From positions 1,302,001 through 1,366,000 of the forward strand of contig NC_069106.1 in the NCBI RefSeq assembly GCF_947172395.1: DNA of 64,000 nt, given 5' to 3'. Source of the DNA: Bicyclus anynana (lineage: Eukaryota > Arthropoda > Insecta > Lepidoptera > Nymphalidae). The notes below the pieces were generated by a model. That model saw nothing but the letters and a program-made list of their open reading frames with translations, did no database searches and had not been told where the DNA came from. A program made the translations under genes and the position numbers. Positions 53,871 through 63,988 of this stretch are shown here, one piece after another (the stretch's first letter is position 1; the number at the start of each line of letters is the position of its first letter).

Positions 53871-54260
53871 TTCCTCATTGGCACATAGTTCGGAGAGCCG
53901 ATGGACGTTGGAGTACCAAGAGGCAAAGAGAACCCCGCACTATAGTCTGGAAAGTTCGTTGATACTCCCATGATATGCGGGCGATGGGGGAAAAGACTGC
54001 GCGGGTGTGAAATCGTGCGTGCGGGGAAGTGAGGTGCATCAGTCGTGGGTTTTTCATTCATCGCTACCCCCGTCCCACGCGCTACATCGGGAGTGTTACG
54101 AACGAAGTTCCCAAGCTATAGACAGTGATGTGTTGGTCGACCCCTCACAAGGTGGACTGATAGCAAGCGAGCAGCAAGGAGTCGCTGACTGCAGGGTCGT
54201 GATGTTTGGAAGTCCAAAAGGCCTATGTCCTGCACGTCCATTGGCTGATATGATGACCAT
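53871..54260 (+). mobile_element. LINE-A 3' end split by MITE-2
   Basis: GGCACATAGTTCGGAGAGCC...GAACCCCGCAC, then MITE-2, then GATGTGTTGGTCGACCCCTC...GTGATGTTTGGAAGTCC...GGCTGATATGATGACC. Confidence 0.82.
53943..54118. mobile_element. MITE-2 copy 3, inside LINE-A
   Basis: 176 bp, TAGTCTGGAAAGTTCGTTGA / reversed right end TAGCTTGGGAACTTCGTTCG, TA on both sides (53941-53942, 54119-54120). Confidence 0.82.
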
Positions 54261-54820
54261 GATGTTGCCTCATTAGTATGTAGTGGGTTAGTGTGTTGCG
54301 TTGCGTTATCACAAAAGATCATCGCATCATATGCCTCAGGCTGAAATGTCAATGCCAGCCAATACTCCTTCCATTATCAACCTATTGTACGTTCGCACAT
54401 AAGAAAATACTGTACTTTTTTCTTTAACTTGTTTATTTTGTTTTCCACAAATTCGTAAAATTAAATATGACAATAAATATAATACTTTTACTAATTCTTC
54501 ATATGTTTTAAGGTGTACACGTTGTAAAGATTGTTCGTTTTTTTTGTTCGAGTTGAAAGTCGACGTGTATTCCTTTTTGACGTGTTGGGAGTTACAGCGC
54601 CCTCTTGTCTCCTCTCCGTACACCAGTTCGTGAATATGAATTAAGCGCGCGAACACCTATAAATAACAAAATAAAAATCTTGTATTTCGGCTCACAAATC
54701 CATAAATAACGTTAATTAATATTAGGTTTAACTTATTTTACGCTAAATAACTTTTGCTTCGAAACAAAATACAGACGTATTCGATAGAAGCAGGCGTTAC
54801 TTTGCGGAAGTTCATCATGA
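54261..54820. other. unassigned interval
   Basis: 106-codon minus frame at 54336-54656 has low-complexity, unfamiliar sequence. Nothing identified. Confidence 0.35.
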
Positions 54821-55065
54821 TTATATAATGAATTATTTATTTTTCTATCCATGCGAAAAACCAACGAATCCAAGCGACAACGTCACCATGTTGACTCTAC
54901 AACGTGCAAGTGCAATTGCACATTATAGAGTCAACATCTCCTGAGGATGCTCCGGTTTCGGGGTGAAACGTACGTAGAGAGTATTTTGTCGGACCTGGGT
55001 GACGTTGTCGCATGGGTTCGTCGGCTTTTCGCGGATGATAGCAAAATAAATAAATCATTATATAA
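54821..55065. mobile_element. TIR element with nested stem
   Basis: Outer arms TTATATAATGAATTATTTAT...GCGACAACGTCACC pair with the reversed right side over about 70 bp with gaps. Inside, TTGACTCTACAACGTGCAAG pairs with TTGCAC...TAGAGTCAA (54891-54932), followed by the GAAACCGGAGCATCCTCAGG block (reverse). Confidence 0.68.
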
Positions 55066-55679
55066 AAGACAGACGCTCTGCCAGCAAAATGAACAATAGC
55101 GATCATAGCTACGAGTATATCCCTGGACGAAAAGCCATTAATACTCTTTAACATTGTAAAAGGTTAGCAAGAAAACAACCTATTTTAAGCTCTAAACAAG
55201 GTTCAAAAGTGAGTGTCAATTTAAAGTGATGTCACGTAAGCAAAGACTGTAAAACATTCAAAGGCCGGCATTGTGCCGAAAATAAAATGTAACATTAAAG
55301 TCCAATAATGGAGTCCAATGAATGAAGAGACTCGTAGGCAATAACAGTCGTTATTGATGAGCTGGCACCATTGTTACAGGACCTGTACATTAGCCCGGTA
55401 CAACGATCGCCTTCAAATTTAACCTCTTTCACTTTCGTCTCGCTTTGAAAGAAAGAAAGAAACAAAGAAATTTTTTTTATTTGGACACACACACATAATA
55501 CACAAAAGACAACAAATACCTAAAACAAAAGAAAGAAATTTTAAAAATATAGTAAACTAATAATTTAAAGATATTATACTAATGATTAAATTAAATCCAA
55601 AAAAAATGATGTGTGTGGTACCAAAATGGTCACCACTCAGCATGTGCTACGCTAGTGATGGATGCACCAGCGCAGCGCT

Positions 55680-55680
<1 letters not shown>
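55066..55680. other. unassigned interval
   Basis: 55448-55470 GAAA-rich run; 55482-55496 short ACACAC. No gene. Confidence 0.35.

Positions 55681-55726
<46 letters not shown>
55681..55726. repeat. (TA)23 microsatellite
   Basis: 46 bases of alternating TA, producing IYIYIY peptides in several frames. Confidence 0.97.
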
Positions 55727-55729
<3 letters not shown>

Positions 55730-55732
55730 GTT

Positions 55733-55990
55733 CTCAAAACCTTTGCGTCTTCTTTTCTCATACGCACGGCAAAAGTTTGGAATACCCTTACCAAGTGTGT
55801 GTTTCCTGAATCTTATAACTTGGGTATCTTCAAAACAAGAGTGAACAGGCACCTTCTAAGCAAGCGTTCCCATCTTAGACTGTATCTACACTTACCATGG
55901 TCAACGCGACCCTATTTGCATTAAAAAAAACTTACCATCAAGTTAGATCATGGTCAAACGCGATCCTATTTGCATTAAAAAAAAAAAATT
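55733..55990 (+). mobile_element. LINE-E (jockey-like) 3' end
   Basis: Frame reads LIRTAKVWNTLTKCVFPESY then NLGIFKTRVNRHLLSKRS, the C-terminal motif of jockey/CR1-type reverse transcriptases. The 3' tail CTTACCATGGTCAACGCGAC...CCTATTTGCATTAAAAAAA is present twice in tandem (about 55 bp). Confidence 0.72.
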
Positions 55991-56094
55991 TGATAGAAAA
56001 TAATCTTTTTAGCTGACTTCAAAAAAAGGAGGATATATTTTTGACGTGACAACGTCTAATAGTTCGATGAAGCCGGTTGTATTCCCTCGCTCTA

Positions 56095-56275
56095 AATCAA
56101 AAACCAAATCAAAATCAAAATCAAAATTCATTTATTTCAAGTAGGCTCAGTTCACAAGCACTTTTGACACGTCAGTTGACTATTTGTAAAGATTCTACCA
56201 CCGGTTCGGAAGGCAAGTTCTGCTGAGAAGAAACCGGCAAGAAACTCAACAGTTGCTCTTTTTAAAAAAATCTAG
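56095..56275 (-). mobile_element. LINE-F 3' end
   Basis: On the minus strand: AGAGCAACTGTTGAGTTTCT, ACCGGTGGTAGAATCTTTAC, AAATAAATGAATTTTG and a (GATTTT)n tail (56105-56140). I know this as a very common lepidopteran LINE tail. Confidence 0.65.
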
Positions 56276-57030
56276 GGTTGCCAACTATTTTTACAAGAAA
56301 TAAAGTATATTCTGGTCTATGAACATTATTTACCAGTGTTTTAAAAAAACGAACAGTATTTTATGTATTTAATTCTTATGACGTTGTCACGTTCAACTAT
56401 AGTCAGTGAACCGTCTTCACTGATAACCGATTTTTTTTGTGTGTATTGTTACATTACTCGGAGATGCCTGGACCGATTAGAATAATTATTTGAATATTGT
56501 TTGAAAGGGTATACTACCAGAATGATCCCATTATCATCATGTCAAGATCTGATGATGGGATCCTGGAGAAATCGAGTGGAATCGTAATTAATTTGCCATT
56601 GAATAAAAAAAGCTTTTATAAAATGCAGTAAATCTGACAATGACAGGCCAGCTATAGTGGTACAGTTATCCACGTCTTTGTAATTCGATTAAACGTGAAT
56701 ACCAGGCACAGGTAGATAGAAAAATTGCTAACATCGTTATCTAGAACATAGATGGATTTACTAGCTGCGCGAAAATATCTCTTGCTCTTCTTTTTTTTTG
56801 AAAATATTTCAAAACGGAATTGGTTATCTATCACGTTGACAGGGATGATTTTTTTCAAAACGGATCTTTTTTAATCTGCCTGTTCTAAAAGTGGGGTGTT
56901 GTAAGAATGTCATTGTCATAACTGACCTATTTTAACGGCCCACCATGCTGTTCCAATGCAGGTTCGCGGGCTTAGGGTGATAATGTTAACTTTTTTATTG
57001 ACCGGTATCAAATATCACTCAATGTCAAAT
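56276..57030. other. unassigned; Rep-G relatives
   Basis: 56400-56590 (TAACCGATTTTTTTTGTG, GATGCCTGGACCGATTAG, ATCATGTCAAGATCTGATGA) is a worn relative of Rep-G and of the 23032 hairpin region. Confidence 0.4.
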
Positions 57031-57346
57031 AACCGTGATAGCCCGGTGGATACGACCTCTGCCTTCGATTAAGAGAGCGTTGGTTCGAAACCGGTCCGGG
57101 ACATGCACCGCCAACTTTTCACTTATGTGCATTTTACGAAATTATGTATCACGTGTCTTATTCGGTGAAATATGAACATTGTGTGGAAACCTGCCTACCT
57201 GAGAATTTTCTTAATTCTCTACATATGTGATGTGTGCCAATCCACATTGGACCAGCATGGTGGACTATCCGCCTAACCCCTCTGATTCCGAGATGAGACT
57301 CGTGCTGTGAGCCAAATATAGGTTGTTAATGATGATAATGATTATG
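57031..57346 (+). mobile_element. SINE-2, complete, diverged
   Basis: Head GTGATAGCCCGGTGGATACG, B box GGTTCGAAACC, tail GTTAATGATGATAATGATT. More diverged than the other full copies. Confidence 0.85.
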
Positions 57347-57377
57347 ATTAAATGTTAATGATAATGACAAGGACCGT

Positions 57378-57955
57378 CACAAGCACGGAGATGTAGCACC
57401 GAGGTGTAGCACGGAGGTGTAGCACAGAGGTGTAGCGAGAAGATGTAGCACGAATGTAGCAAGGAGGTGTAGCACGGAGGTGTAAAACGGAGGTGTAGCA
57501 CGGATGTAGCAAGGAGGTGTAGCACAGATGTTGCAAGGAGGTGTAGCACGGAAGTGTAGCACAGAGGTGTAGAACGGAGGTGTAGCAAGAAGATGTAGCA
57601 CTGAGGTGTAGCACGGATGTAGCAAGAAGATGTAGCACTGAGGTGTAGCACGGATGTTGCAAGGAGGTGTAGCATAGAAGTGTAGCACAGAGGTGTAGCA
57701 CGTATGTAGCAAGGAGGTGTAACACGGAGGTGTAGCACAGAGGTGTAGCACGGAGGTGTAGTAACGGAGATGTATCACGGAGGTGTAGCACAGAGGTATA
57801 GCACGGAGGTGTAGTAACGGAGATGTATCACGGAGGTGTAGCACAAAGGTGTAGCACGGAGGTGTAGTAACGGAGGTGTATCACGGAGGTGTAGCACAGA
57901 GGTGTAGCACGGAGGTGTAGTAACGGAGGTGTATCACGCAGGTATAGCACGGAAC
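57378..57955. repeat. 13-bp minisatellite with 53-bp higher-order units
   Basis: About 43 units of GAGGTGTAGCACR (13 bp). From 57752 the array is organised in 53-bp super-units starting at 57752, 57805, 57858 and 57911, each beginning GGAGGTGTAGTAAC then GGAGRTGTATCAC. As 13 is not a multiple of 3, all three minus frames stay open (127-155 codons of CYTSVLHL-type repeats); none is a gene. Confidence 0.95.
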
Positions 57956-57964
57956 AGCACGCAC

Positions 57965-58096
57965 CTCTTACTTCCCAAGACCAGGCTGAGAATTCCCAAA
58001 AAAGAAAAGCTCAGTATTTCAGATTCGTAGCCTAACTCAGGATTCGAACCTATTACCTCGGCATTCGAAGTTAAAAAGGCTAACCACTGAACAGAA
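57965..58096 (-). mobile_element. SINE-4, single copy
   Basis: Reversed tRNA-like head (GGTTAGCCTTTTTAACTTCG ... B box GGTTCGAATCC) with a short body (GAATTCTCAGCCTGGTCTTG). Starts where the minisatellite ends. Confidence 0.6.
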
Positions 58097-58451
58097 TAGA
58101 TAGATTCGTATAGATAAGTAATTACTTGTTTACTAACATTTTAATCAAGTTTTATCGATATTACTATGAGCTAGATCTTGTACCGTACGTGATCCAATGA
58201 ACAGAGACGTGAGTTGACACTAGTCAAATATTAACTGACTGTATCTTGATCTTCAACAATTTCATTATATAGGTAAATCTTTTATTTATATGATCTTTAC
58301 TTATTTTCTGATGACTTTTTGGCATCGGAGTAAGGAGTACAGAAAGGTTGAGAGACGCATTTGTGTGTTTAAGTGAAGCAGTTATCTTAAATAATTGTTA
58401 CGAAACGGTTTAATAAACGGGTTTATATTCCACACTTCCTCAACATATGTA
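58097..58451. other. unassigned interval
   Basis: Nothing recognised. Confidence 0.35.
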
Positions 58452-58836
58452 TCTATACTAATCTTATAAAGAGGTAAAGGTTGTGGTGTTGTCGAGGCAA
58501 ATCTCTGGATCTACTAAAGTTATTCTTGAAAATCCTTTTATAATTAGATTTTTTTAAAAAGAATATTCGCCATATCTTTTGTAATATGACCAATAGACCC
58601 ATTCCCCTCCAATTAGTCAGGAAAGACTGTGCTAGGAGTGGGTACGACAATAGACCAACGGGGTGAGGATTGAACCACCACCCCTCGGTGATGAGTCCAA
58701 ACGCTTTTACCGTTGAGCTATTAAGGCTATATTTATTATATAAAAATAGTTATTTGGGAATATAAAAGGCTAAATTTTATCTCCATTTTCTAACGGGAAC
58801 GGGAAATACGTGGGTAAAACCGCGGTGCGTCGACTA
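58452..58836 (+). mobile_element. Hel-A2 split by SINE-3
   Basis: TCTATACTAATCTTATAAAG after A to a worn GTGCGTCGACTA end; SINE-3 sits after TTATAATTAGATTTTTTT. Confidence 0.72.
58553..58729 (-). mobile_element. SINE-3
   Basis: Reversed; head rc AGCTCAACGGTAAAAGCGTT, B box GGTTCAATCC, tail ATATGGCGAATATTCTTTTT as in 46300-46480. Confidence 0.78.
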
Positions 58837-58849
58837 CTTCTAATCCCAA

Positions 58850-58960
58850 AAAAATCCCAAGAGAGCATTGATTTTCTGGACAAAAAGTAGCCTATGTTCT
58901 GGTTTAAATTCAGTGGTTTAGCCGTAAAAGACAGACAGACAGACTTATTTTAGCATTCAG
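58850..58960 (-). mobile_element. Hel-B fragment
   Basis: ACAAAAAGTAGCCTATGTTC, GACAGACAGACAGACTTATT; ends missing. Confidence 0.5.
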
Positions 58961-58968
58961 AGTTGAAA

Positions 58969-59225
58969 ATCTTAGCATTCGATGGATTCACCTTGCAGGT
59001 GCCGGGTCTATGGTAGAGAAAAACTCCGAGCGGAGTCCTGGACTTGTGACTACTGGATGTAGGGTTAAGGAATTCCTTGACAATCGATTCCCTTGACGGA
59101 TACCCGTTCTAATATAGAACTAGCTGCACTTCTAGAGAGGCCAAGGTCTTTAAGCAAGTTATAGAGAGATTTTGCTGGTAATCCTCTCGCACCTACTTCT
59201 ACGGCGTACAGACTAACTACATAGC
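58969..59225 (-). mobile_element. LINE-C 3' end, internally deleted
   Basis: 3' part joined to the coding end (VGARGLPAKSLYNLLKDLGL on minus, 59130-59215); about 80 bp present in the 31378 copy are missing at CAATCGAT. Confidence 0.72.
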
Positions 59226-59727
59226 CATTTTTAGTTAGTACATTTGTGTGTTAATATTAATATGGATATTTCATGCTTTATTATATCCATAAAATCAACT
59301 TCATACGGACGAACCTATCCAGCTTTATTTAACAAAGTCTCAAAAGCGTATCATAATATAAATACATCTTTAGTACACTTTTCACTTACAATAAGAAGAA
59401 AAAAACACGCTTTTCATAATAAATTCATACCTATTATATTAAGGGCGGATTGGGCCGAATTAATTTGGTGCCAACAAAAAAGAAAAGTTCGCATTGCCGT
59501 TATGTCATCTGAGGCCCTTTGTGTCCCCCCCGCCCGCGCCCCCCTCGCCCGATATTACGCCGAGTACGTTACAGTGAAAAAGTTACTTTTGTCACAAAAT
59601 TTGGGCCCAGGCTACATGACGCCGTATAACTTACGATCGATTTTTCTAAATTACTCAAGGTCGTTGAGAGTACATGCATACATACATTTTTTATATTTTA
59701 TTTATCAACGAAAAACGGAGACAAGGT
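59226..59727 (+). other. longest frame's unexplained core
   Basis: The 205-codon frame 59244-59861 spans this interval but its last about 40 codons are antisense LINE-A (ISQWTSTAGHRPF). The unique-looking middle reads RADWAELIWCQQKRKVRIAV MSSEALCVPPARAPLARYYA and includes a C-rich stretch at 59526-59552. No family recognised; more likely chance or an old repeat than a gene. Confidence 0.25.
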
Positions 59728-59741
59728 TAACAATTCGATGT

Positions 59742-60065
59742 CATCATCATCATCATATCAGCCAATGGACGTCCACTGCAGGACATAGGCCTTTTGTAGG
59801 GACTTCCAAACATCACGATACTAAGCCGCCTGCATCCAGCGAATCCCTGCGACTCGCTTGATGTCGTCAGTCCACCTGGTGGGGGATCGACCTACACTAC
59901 GCTTACTAATGCGGGGTTGCCATTCCAGCATCTTGGGACCCCAACGTCCATCGGCTCTTCGAACTATGTGCCCCGCCCATTGCCACTTCAGCTTCGCAAC
60001 TCGTTGAGCTATGTCGGTGACTTTGGTTCTAATGCGGATCTCCTCATTTCTGATTCTATCTGATC
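59742..60065 (-). mobile_element. LINE-A 3' end with 14-bp target duplication
   Basis: Starts (CAT)n at the low end, minus frame DRIRNEEIRIRTKVTDIAQR ... ADGRWGPKMLEWQPRISKRS ... DDIKRVAGIRWMQAA. Perfect TAACAATTCGATGT on both sides (59728-59741, 60066-60079). 324 bp, cleanly 5' truncated; no internal stop up to 59821, so relatively young. Confidence 0.93.
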
Positions 60066-60079
60066 TAACAATTCGATGT

Positions 60080-60683
60080 ATATATTTTTTGTTATGTATG
60101 ACCACATGTAAATTTTTACTGTGTAGTCCGATTTTGATATGTTTTCTTAATTAAAAAAATCGAACCCTAGGAAAACAACGGATGATTGATTGTATACTCA
60201 ATAATTGTAAAGTAAAACCACGCATAACTTTTATATAGTGTAGTCTGATTTTCATAATTCTTTTATCCCCGTAATGGAAAATAAATATAATGTATTTTTA
60301 ATATGGTAATAATAAAATTCTGTTAATAAAGAACTACCCAATTCATAAAAACTGATTGCCTATAAAACCGAATGACAAAAATTACAAGCATAAAACAGCA
60401 GATGAATCACCCATAAAGCTATATTAAGAGCGCCATGTAATCCAAGCTTTAACGTTCCACATAAGACCTACTTAGAATTAATATTTAACAAGTATAAAAT
60501 GGTCGTAAATTTGGAAAATTACGTGATTATCTTGTCTAAACCATCTGTGAACTTTGATCGTAAGTTTTCTTCGCTTTGTTGAAAAGAATGGTTTCAAAAC
60601 AACAAAGATCTGAGTCAAACTTGATAATACTTAAATGGTCTGGCTTGGCTCCTTTTTTATCGTATTAGTAGAGGGTAAACGAG
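60080..60683. other. unassigned interval
   Basis: AT-rich, nothing recognised. Confidence 0.35.
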
Positions 60684-60890
60684 TATGCATTTTAGGAAAT
60701 TAAATATCACGTGTCTCAAACTGTGAAGGAAAAACATCGTGAGGAAACTTGATTGATGATTTTCTGCGTGTGTGAAGTCTGCCAATCCGCATTGGGCCAG
60801 CGTGGTGGACTATTGGCCTAAGCCCTCTCATTATGAGAGGAAACTCGAACTCAGTAGTGAGCCCATTAAGGGTCTGGTAATGATGATGAT
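60684..60890 (+). mobile_element. SINE-2 tail, 5' truncated
   Basis: GCATTTTAGGAAATTAAATA to AGGGTCTGGTAATGATGATGATG. Confidence 0.85.
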
Positions 60891-61122
60891 GGCTGGACCG
60901 ATTGAGGTTTTCTTAATTTCGGCCCTGGAATCATCCTACCCGCAAAGAAGTACCGCCAAGCGATTAAGCGTTCCGGTACGATGTCTGGTAAAAACCGTAA
61001 GGAGTGTATATTTTCATCCAGCGCTAAACAAGTTAGCCCGCTTCTATCTTAGATTGTCTTCATCACTTGCCATCAGATGATATTGTAGTCAAGGGCTAAC
61101 TTGTAAAAAAATGAAAAAAAAA
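60891..61122 (+). mobile_element. SINE-1, 5' truncated
   Basis: Follows the SINE-2 tail immediately (GCTGGACCGATTGAGGTTTT) to an A-rich end. The 102-codon frame over both is incidental. Confidence 0.85.
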
Positions 61123-61605
61123 CTGATGTTTTTGTTTTTTTAGGATTCCGTAGCTCAAAAGGAAAATGTATATACGTACGTATATGCTTTTGCAGGACCT
61201 GTCTATCCAAATACAATGGTTGAAGGTAGTTTCTAATTCAAGTCTTCTACTCTCAGATTCGATTTATAAACGAAATACTTCGAGTAAATTCCCTAAAAAT
61301 TATTATAAGAAATCGAATTATGGCGTCATGTGAAAAATAGCACCTACTAATACAAATCGTATCAAAGATATAATAATGGGGTGAATCGAAACGTACCATT
61401 TCTCGTATTGGTTATAAATTACTGGTGATAGCGCGTAATTTATCGCCACATTTGAGCGACGAAAATAATAAAACCATTTTTTATATCACCTTCTTGATGG
61501 AATTTTCACGATAACGCTGGTCATGGGTTTCTTAGGTATGTAGGTTGGGTATCTAAGGTAGGCAACGAATTTATACTATTAGACCATGTTACATATTACA
61601 TAACA
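61123..61605. other. unassigned interval
   Basis: Nothing recognised. Confidence 0.35.
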
Positions 61606-61802
61606 AGACCGATTCCGGAGGGTGTGGGTTCAAATCCAATCCGGGACATGCACCTCTAACTTTTCAGTTGTGTGATTTTTAAGAAATTAAATATCACGTG
61701 TCTCAAATGGTGAAGCAAAAACGTGAGGAAACCTACATACCTGAGATTTTCTTAATTCTCTGCGTGTGTGAAGTCTGTCAATCCGCATTGGGCCAGCGCA
61801 AT
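61606..61802 (+). mobile_element. SINE-2, both ends missing
   Basis: From CGATTCCGGAGGGTGTGGGT (B box kept, A box lost) to CATTGGGCCAGCG. Confidence 0.85.
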
Positions 61803-61989
61803 GGACATGTTACATGCCTACGAAATCACTGCAAAAAATGATCCGAATTTGAAATCAGACAATATTTAGGTATTATTTGTTTATATTACTTTTGATGTTT
61901 ACTATACTAAATAAAATTAAGACAATTAGTCACTTTTGTTTGCCTCCGTTTCGCCGCAATAGTGCCATATCCATAGTATAAAATCTTTG

Positions 61990-62098
61990 GAGGTAGAAAT
62001 GATTATTATTGAGCAACATATTATAGGCTAGTTTTTAAAACGAAAAAATTCAGGGTTCCCGTGGGATCTGTTAAAAACTAAAGGACGATGTCCGCTAG
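61990..62098 (+). mobile_element. Hel-B 3' part, worn
   Basis: CAGGGTTCCCGTGGGATCTG to GATGTCCGCTAG. Confidence 0.6.
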
Positions 62099-62101
62099 CA
62101 A

Positions 62102-62271
62102 ACTATGATTTAAAAAGTTTGTGGTATTGTAACGAGTAATCTCTAGAAGTATTGTAACCGAAATTCTTTTACAACTAGAAAGCCACGTTATTTGTGAATG
62201 TCATAGGCTTTATTTTATCCCCGTATTCTTACGGGAACGGGAATTATGGGGGTGAAACCGCGGGCGTCAGC
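62102..62271 (+). mobile_element. Hel-A2, worn ends
   Basis: AGTAATCTCTAGAAGTATTG, GAAAGCCACGTTATTTGTGA, GCGGGCGTCAGCGG. A (GATA)n run follows at 62349-62362. Confidence 0.65.
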
Positions 62272-62525
62272 GGGAGGTTGGGCATATACTAATAAATATA
62301 AAACTTCGTCAAAATCGCTCAAGTCATTTCAAACACTATGACACGAGATAGATAGATAGAAGATGATTTAGATAGAACTATATATTAGTATATTGTATTA
62401 GATTTCTCGAACACAAATAACTTGAAGTTAAACTTGTACTAAGTGATATAATACGTATGTGCATTTTGTAGCCATTAAACCGGCTCACTGAATTTCCCGG
62501 TTCCGTTTAGGATTTTGGCAAACTC

Positions 62526-62826
62526 TCAAAGTTTCCTTAACTCGGGAATGTTTGTAAAATGCCATGCTGTTGCATTGAGTGCCTTGTAGTGTTTAGAGAA
62601 CCCGATAGTTCGACTGCCCCAGGGTACGGCTAATACTGTTGTAATATGGTAAAAGTTTCGCTTTGGGGGTATTCGAATATATTTGCATTCATTGTCTTTT
62701 ACTGAAAGTGCAACTAGATTGAAAAAGTTTGATCGTGTGTCAGATACTTTACTATTAAAATCAGCTTTCACTAATTTTAATGCATTGTCATTCAGTCACA
62801 CATTCAGTCAACAGTTCAAATAAATT
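62526..62826 (-). pseudogene. coding-like frame, unidentified, probably a mobile-element relic
   Basis: Minus strand, after an in-frame stop at about 62797, reads LNDNALKLVKADFNSKVSDT then RSNFFNLVALSVKDNECKYI, RIPPKRNFYHITTVLAVPWG, SRTIGFSKHYKALNATAWHF, TNIPELRKL, stop at 62526. About 90 codons of varied, protein-like composition outside the known repeats. I cannot assign a family; I suspect the C-terminal end of a transposon polyprotein. It has no ATG in a sensible place. Confidence 0.4.
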
Positions 62827-63330
62827 AAAATAAAACAATTCCAATACATTAAAATTAGACAATTCAAATAATTTAATAATAAAAAATTTAATAGTGTTTC
62901 GTATTATATTTTATATTAATAACATTGTTAAAAATTAAAAAAAGGATAAATAAAAATAATACACAAAAAAATAAATAATTTAGACATTTCCTTGAATCTA
63001 GTCTAATTTCTATAATATTAATAGACCAAGAACCTGCAAACCCCGAAAGTAGTCGAGTGCCTGCGATTGCTAGACATACCTCATTGCTGTAGCTATTTGC
63101 TCCTACGGTAGCAAGTACAGTAGCCAATTACGGAGTTTGCGCCTTAATTACATGGGTAGTTGCAGTTTTGAAGGGTGAAGATCCTAAATAGTTGCAGTAT
63201 AATACGTGATTATTTCATAATAGTGAAATTTAGTTTGTCACAAATCTGTCGGGATTGAGCTTTAATAATTTGTAAAAGCCTTGGAAGTTGTATTGTACCT
63301 GGTCTACTAAAGACTTTTACCTTTTTTTTT
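62827..63330. other. unassigned interval
   Basis: 63058-63085 shares TGCCTGCGATTGCTAGACAT with 36318. 63338-63350 (next feature's edge) is a C13 run. The minus frame 62888-63127 is low-complexity at its end. Confidence 0.35.
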
Positions 63331-63656
63331 TCATTCACCCCCCCCCCCCCTCTGTCCCTTTTCTTCTTTGTCGTTACACTCTTGACGAGTGGTCGTGGGT
63401 CGTCGCCATTCCTCCCGTAGTGTGGCTCTCCTAGCACATTCGTGGAGCGATCCATGGAGAGCGGTTTTCACTTGGTCAGTCCAGCGCATTGGTGACCTAC
63501 CACGTGTTCTTGTGCCCTCCACCTTTCCTTGCACCACCAGTCTCTCTATGGACGTGTCATCTCTTCGTGTGACATGACAAAAGAAAGTCAGTATGCGACA
63601 TTGGTCTATGGAAGAAAGACGCTGTTTGGTGCCCAGCTCTTGGAGGATTGAAATGT
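63331..63656 (-). mobile_element. LINE-B coding end
   Basis: Minus strand reads LQELGTKQRLSSIDQCRILT, FFCHVTRRDDTSIERLVVQG, KVEGTRTRGRSPMRWTDQVK, TALHGSLHECARRATLREEW. Same order as 37895-38273. No stop until after TTRQECNDKEEK. The upstream part is cut by the SINE-1 at the window edge. Confidence 0.8.
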
Positions 63657-63988
63657 TTTTTTTTTATTCTTTACAAGTTAGCCCTTGACCACAATCTTAC
63701 CTGATGGTAAGTGATTATGTAATCTAAGATGATAGCGGGATAACTTGTTAGGAGTAGGAAGACAATCCACACCCCTTTCGGTTTCTACACGGCATCGTAC
63801 CGGAACGCTAAATCGCTTGGCGGTACGTCTTTGCCGGTAGGGTGGCAACTAGCCACGGCCGAAGCCTCCCACCAACCAGACCTAGACCAATTAAGAAAAC
63901 CTCAATCGACCCAGCCGGGGATCGAACCCAGGACCTCCGTCTTGTAAATCCACCGCGCATACCACTGCGCCAAGGAGGCCGTCAAAAA
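63657..63988 (-). mobile_element. SINE-1, complete, in LINE-B
   Basis: Reversed full copy with intact A and B boxes, flanked by AAATGTT (63650-63656, 63989-63995). One of the best preserved in the window. Confidence 0.92.

Noticed and set aside
53858..54061. 67-codon MNEKPTTDAPHFPAR protein
   Set aside because: Recurs with MITE-2 DNA copies, so the similarity is explained by the repeat; kept only as a finding to test.
55613..55852. IYIYIY-containing frames
   Set aside because: Products of the (TA)23 run; only the jockey-like stretch after it is meaningful.
57348..57844. Three overlapping minus-strand frames of 127-155 codons
   Set aside because: A 13-bp repeat without stop codons keeps every frame open; the peptides are the same repeat shifted.
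59244..59861. 205-codon frame, the longest in the window
   Set aside because: The C-terminal part is antisense LINE-A (ISQWTSTAGHRPF is the reverse reading of its tail) and the rest matches no family.
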